Assembly (NCBI GenBank): GCA_002325245.1
Contig: DCRR01000003.1
Coordinates: forward strand, 1 to 64,000
DNA length: 64,000 nt
Direction: 5' to 3'
DNA from: Microbacteriaceae bacterium UBA1487
GTDB taxonomy: Bacteria > Actinomycetota > Actinomycetes > Actinomycetales > Microbacteriaceae
Shown: positions 60,967 through 64,000 of the stretch, in pieces
Position numbering within the stretch: position 1 is the stretch's first letter
How the letters are laid out: each line of letters begins with the position of its first letter
Notes under the pieces: generated by a model
Told to the model about the DNA's origin: nothing
Seen by the model: the letters and a program-made list of their open reading frames with translations, nothing else
Databases searched by the model: none
Position numbers and translations under genes: made by a program

Positions 60967-61725
60967 GTGACCGGCGCCACCGATTCGGCGGGCGTGCCCT
61001 GGGAGGGACGCTCGTTTCCGGAGACCGCCCCCAGCAGCGATGACGGCTCGCCCGACCCGCGACTGACTGAGGCGGTGGCGGCGTTCCGATCCGGCGAGCT
61101 CGCCTTCCCGCAGCTGATCGTGGCGCTTCACGAGGTGCGACTCCTCGTTCCGCTGATCGCGGTCCGCGGCGATGAGGGCGTCGGGGCGCACGGGCAGCTC
61201 GTCGACAAGACGCAAGAGCTCTCGATCGTCACGGTCGAAGGGCCGGACGGGCGCGCGGTGCTCCCGGCTTTCAGCGGCGTCGAGTCGATGCGCCGTTGGA
61301 ACCCGGATGCGCGACCGATCCCGATTCAGGCCCCGCGCGTCGCGATCGCCGCCGCCTCCGAGGGAACCGAGCTCATCGCTATCGACCCGGCGAGCGAGAA
61401 CGGCTTCGTGCTGCGGCGGCCCGCGTTCCGCGCCCTCGCGCTGGGGGAGGAGTGGATCCCTTCCTACGCCGACGCGGAAGTGCGCTCGGTGCTCCGGCGC
61501 GCGATCGAGGCCGAGCCGGCCGTCTCCGATCTGGACACCGTCGCCGGCGACCCCGAGGCGCGCCTGGCGGGCCCGGAGCTGCAGATCCGGCTCGCGGTCG
61601 CCCCGGGGCTCGACGCGGCGGCCCTCGAGGAGCTCGTGGCGCGGCTCGCGACGCGCTGGGCGGCCGAGGCGATCGTCGCTGAGCGGGTCGATTCGCTCGG
61701 GGTGGGGATCCGTCCGGCTAGTTGA
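60967..61725 (+). CDS. SseB family protein
   Basis: 252 residues with an N-terminal SseB-like domain (LTEAVAAFRSGELAFPQLIVALHEVRLLVPLIAV, then PDGRAVLPAFSGVESMRRWNPDARPIP). No signal peptide or membrane helix. The family is often found next to priA or infC in actinobacteria; its role is unknown. GTG start 60967, 8 nt after priA. Its stop lies inside the convergent DUF1844 gene (8-bp overlap). Confidence 0.85.
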   Translation: MTGATDSAGVPWEGRSFPETAPSSDDGSPDPRLTEAVAAFRSGELAFPQLIVALHEVRLLVPLIAVRGDEGVGAHGQLVDKTQELSIVTVEGPDGRAVLPAFSGVESMRRWNPDARPIPIQAPRVAIAAASEGTELIAIDPASENGFVLRRPAFRALALGEEWIPSYADAEVRSVLRRAIEAEPAVSDLDTVAGDPEARLAGPELQIRLAVAPGLDAAALEELVARLATRWAAEAIVAERVDSLGVGIRPAS

Positions 61726-62059
61726 CCGGTCCGGTCCACTTCTCACCCGGGCCTTTGCCGATCTCGTCGGGGATGGCGGAGGCCTCACGGAAGGCCAGCT
61801 GCACCGAGCGCAGGCCGTCGCGCAGCGCACGCGCGTGGTGGTCGCCGAGGTGCGGCGCGGAGGCGGTCACGAGTCCCGCGAGCGCGTCGATCAATTTGCG
61901 CGCCTCGTCGAGGTCGGTGGCCGCATCCGGGTCATCCGCGAGCCCGGTCTTGACCGCCGCAGCGCTGAGAAGATGCACGGCGACGGTGTTGATCACCTCG
62001 ACCGCCGGAACGTCCGCGATGTCGCGAATCTCGTCGTCGTAGCCCTGCTCTTCGCTCAC
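61718..62059 (-). CDS. DUF1844 family protein
   Basis: 113 residues, acidic and helical. RDIADVPAVEVINTVAVHLLSAAAVKTGL is the DUF1844 signature, with D-E-A-R-K-L-I-D-A-L following. Conserved next to infC in many actinobacteria. GTG 62059 has AGAGGAC about 6 nt upstream. Divergent from infC. Function unknown. Confidence 0.88.
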   Translation of the reverse strand: MSEEQGYDDEIRDIADVPAVEVINTVAVHLLSAAAVKTGLADDPDAATDLDEARKLIDALAGLVTASAPHLGDHHARALRDGLRSVQLAFREASAIPDEIGKGPGEKWTGPVN

Positions 62060-62073
62060 GCGCTGTCCTCTGC

Positions 62074-62290
62074 TATTCTTATGCGGGCTCCGGGGCCAGA
62101 TCCCCGGACACGAAAGTGGAGAAATCCCACCCGCCGACCGCTTCCAACAGGTTATCGGGTCAGTTGCACTCCGCCGCTCACGCGGTAGCCAGGGTGCATT
62201 GTTGAAGGGCGTCGGTTCGACGCACCTCAGGGAATTCGTCTTCGTTCGTGCCTGGCAGCAGGGCTACGCACACACACGAAGGAGTTCCGC
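62074..62290 (+). promoter_or_regulatory. infC-rpmI-rplT promoter and leader
   Basis: TATTCT (62074-62079) is a plausible -10, with a weak -35 (TTCGCT) 17 bp upstream. The leader of about 205 nt contains CCGGGG-CCAGAT-CCCCGG (62090-62107) and ends with GAAGGAGTTCCGC before the ATC start. L20 or IF-3 feedback on such leaders is known in other bacteria; I cannot assign this one to a described leader family. Confidence 0.5.
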
Positions 62291-62915
<625 letters not shown>

Positions 62916-62923
<8 letters not shown>

Positions 62924-63110
62924 GCAGAAGTCGCACTCGGGTGCCAAGAAGCGTTTCCGGGTCACCGGCAGCGGCAAGGTCGTGAAGCAGGGCGCGGGCA
63001 TGCGCCACAACCTCGAGCGCAAGTCCTCGAAGCTCACGCGTCGCCTCAACCGCGACGTCGTCCTCGCTCCGCAGGACGCCAAGGTCATCAAGAAGCTCCT
63101 GGGCAAGTAA
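62916..63110 (+). CDS. rpmI: Ribosomal protein bL35
   Basis: 64 residues, very basic. [21 protein letters not shown] and [17 protein letters not shown] are the family marks. ATG 62916 overlaps the infC stop by 8 nt and has AGGAGAGAA upstream. Middle gene of infC-rpmI-rplT. Confidence 0.98.
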
Positions 63111-63138
63111 GCCCGGATCCCGAAAAGGAACGAAACTC

Positions 63139-63525
63139 ATGGCACGTGTAAAGAGGGCGGTCAACGCCGCCAAGAAGCGCCGCACTACGCTCGAGCGCGC
63201 AGAGGGCTACCGCGGTCAGCGGTCGCGCCTGTACCGCAAGGCGAAGGAGCAGGTCACCCACTCCCTCGTCTACTCCTACCGCGACCGTCGCGCGAAGAAG
63301 GGCGAGTTCCGTCGCCTCTGGATTCAGCGCATCAACGCCGCGGCGCGTGCGAACGGCCTGACCTACAACCGTCTGATCCAGGGTCTGGGTCTCGCCGGCG
63401 TCGAGGTCGACCGTCGCATCCTCGCCGAGCTTGCGGTCAACGAACCCGCCACGTTCGCCGGCCTCGTCGAGGTCGCGAAGAAGGCCCTGCCGACCGACGT
63501 GAACCAGCCCGCCTCGGCGGCCTGA
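63139..63525 (+). CDS. rplT: Ribosomal protein bL20
   Basis: 128 residues, basic N-terminal half. [37 protein letters not shown] is the rRNA-binding extension; the C-domain is the part that binds its own mRNA in known feedback systems. AAAGGA precedes ATG 63139. The operon ends here with a strong terminator. Confidence 0.98.
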   Translation: MARVKRAVNAAKKRRTTLERAEGYRGQRSRLYRKAKEQVTHSLVYSYRDRRAKKGEFRRLWIQRINAAARANGLTYNRLIQGLGLAGVEVDRRILAELAVNEPATFAGLVEVAKKALPTDVNQPASAA

Positions 63526-63561
63526 GCTTCCACCCACGCAGCGGGCGAAGCCCGCGGTGCT

Positions 63562-63600
63562 TGCTGGTCGAGCAGTGGGCGAAGCCCGCGTATCGAGACC
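63562..63600. repeat. Microbacteriaceae-type intergenic repeat element
   Basis: TGCTGGTCGAGCAG ... GCGTATCGAGACC with outer arms GGTCGAG/CGAGACC and an inner GGGCGAAGCCCGCG, which also occurs once just upstream (63543-63556). The reverse form GGTCTCGATACGC...GCTCGACCAGC is a dispersed intergenic repeat I associate with Microbacteriaceae genomes; copy number here is not visible. Confidence 0.6.
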
Positions 63601-63605
63601 GCCCA

Positions 63606-63639
63606 CGAAGGCGCGCATCCCTCAGGATGCGCGCCTTCG
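63606..63639 (+). terminator. Intrinsic terminator after rplT
   Basis: CGAAGGCGCGCATCC (63606-63620), loop CTCA, GGATGCGCGCCTTCG (63625-63639): 15 perfect base pairs followed by TCGTTTCTTCG. Confidence 0.9.
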
Positions 63640-63672
63640 TCGTTTCTTCGCGGTTCGTTCGGATGCCCTGGA

Positions 63673-63678
63673 TAGCAT
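63673..63678 (+). promoter_or_regulatory. Candidate -10 (TAGCAT) of the TrmH-family gene
   Basis: TAGCAT followed by 6 nt (GCGGGC) and ATG 63685. Confidence 0.5.
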
Positions 63679-63684
63679 GCGGGC

Positions 63685-64000
63685 ATGATCGACAATCCGC
63701 GCTCGCCGCGAGTGCGCGCGGTGCACAAGCTCGCCAAGCGCGCGGCCCGTGCCTCCACCGGCCTCTTCCTCGTCGAGGGGCCGCAGTCGGTGCGCGAGGT
63801 GCTGGCCTACCGCCCCGAGCTGCTCGTCGAGCTGTACATGACCGTGGCCACGCGCGACCGCTCGTCCGAGCTGGTGCGCGCCGCCGAGAACGCCGGCGTC
63901 TCGGTCGAGCTCGTCTCGGAGCAGGTTCTCGCGGCCATGGCGGACACCGTCACGCCGCAGGGCGTGATCGCGGTCTGCCGCACGCTGGTGATGTCGGTCG
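63685..64000 (+). CDS. TrmH/SpoU-family RNA methyltransferase, 3' end cut by window edge
   Basis: First 105 residues visible. N-terminal SpoU substrate-binding domain: SPRVRAVHKLAKRAARASTGLFLVEGPQSVREVL, then VSEQVLAAMADTVTPQGVIAVCR. The knotted SAM domain lies outside. The position after rplT and before the (expected) pheS is usual in actinobacteria, where these enzymes methylate 2'-O positions in rRNA or tRNA. Target unknown. Confidence 0.93.
   Translation, partial: MIDNPRSPRVRAVHKLAKRAARASTGLFLVEGPQSVREVLAYRPELLVELYMTVATRDRSSELVRAAENAGVSVELVSEQVLAAMADTVTPQGVIAVCRTLVMSV

Noticed and set aside
62205..62235. T-loop-like GGTTCGACGC in the infC leader as part of a tRNA
   Set aside because: No acceptor stem, D-loop or anticodon arm can be paired around it.

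Overview
The window is high-GC chromosomal DNA from an actinobacterium, most likely a Microbacteriaceae (Micrococcales). Four things point there. The backbone gene order pnp / M16 peptidase / dapB / thyA-folA / dapA / RNase J / ftsK / pgsA / cinA / clgR / recA-recX / miaB-miaA / dapF / hflX / lexA is typical of Actinomycetota. Several small lineage markers are present (DUF3039, DUF3046, DUF5302, DUF1844). The SOS boxes are of the TCGAAC-N4-GTTCGA type. An intergenic repeat (GGTCGAG...TATCGAGACC) of a kind common in Microbacteriaceae lies near the right end. I cannot name a genus. I see no tRNA, rRNA, CRISPR array, insertion sequence or prophage.

Layout. 1-4.3 kb: a truncated aminotransferase, a lipoprotein/PKD-like secreted pair and an HtrA-type protease. 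4.4-12.9 kb: a wall-polymer (teichoic-acid-like) locus with a family 2 glycosyltransferase, a large protein with two complete CDP-alditol phosphotransferase domains, a second phosphotransferase, the two-gene TagGH-type ABC exporter and a nucleotidyltransferase. 13.1-16.2 kb: an unassigned ABC transporter and DUF3039. 16.2-21.6 kb: pncB, then murL-murD2-rph-rdgB, in which the peptidoglycan D-glutamate epimerase pathway sits where murI is commonly found. 21.7-28.8 kb: mixed accessory genes (CDF exporter, K+ channel, thioredoxin, LLM monooxygenase plus FMN reductase, DedA protein, dodecin). 29.1-43.1 kb: RNA decay (pnp, RNase J), lysine/DAP genes (dapB, dapA), thyA-folA, and inserted accessory genes. 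43.1-48.6 kb: a lipoprotein, ftsK, pgsA, a stand-alone CinA-type amidase, clgR and DUF3046. 48.9-57.7 kb: recA-recX, miaB-miaA, dapF, an RsmC-like methyltransferase, hflX, lexA and a divergent SOS-controlled LysM gene. 57.8-64 kb: hisC-hisB-hisH-priA, sseB-like, DUF1844, infC-rpmI-rplT and the start of a TrmH-family methylase.

How the genes fit together. Envelope building is the main theme: MurL/MurD2, DapA/DapB/DapF, the wall-polymer locus and exporter, PgsA, FtsK and the LysM protein. DNA-damage control is the second: perfect or near-perfect SOS boxes lie before recA, lexA and the LysM gene. RNA decay and translation make a third group (PNPase, RNase PH, RNase J, MiaA/B, HflX, IF-3, L35, L20).

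Most notable observations: (i) murL-murD2 at the murI position next to rph-rdgB; (ii) more than 20 genes on both strands have a TAnnnT hexamer ending 5-8 nt (mostly 6-7) before the start codon, the pattern of leaderless transcription; (iii) two genes with non-canonical starts, ATC for infC and an apparent CTG for the SDR epimerase; (iv) a doubled phosphotransferase. No wholly unknown multi-gene system could be demonstrated from sequence alone.
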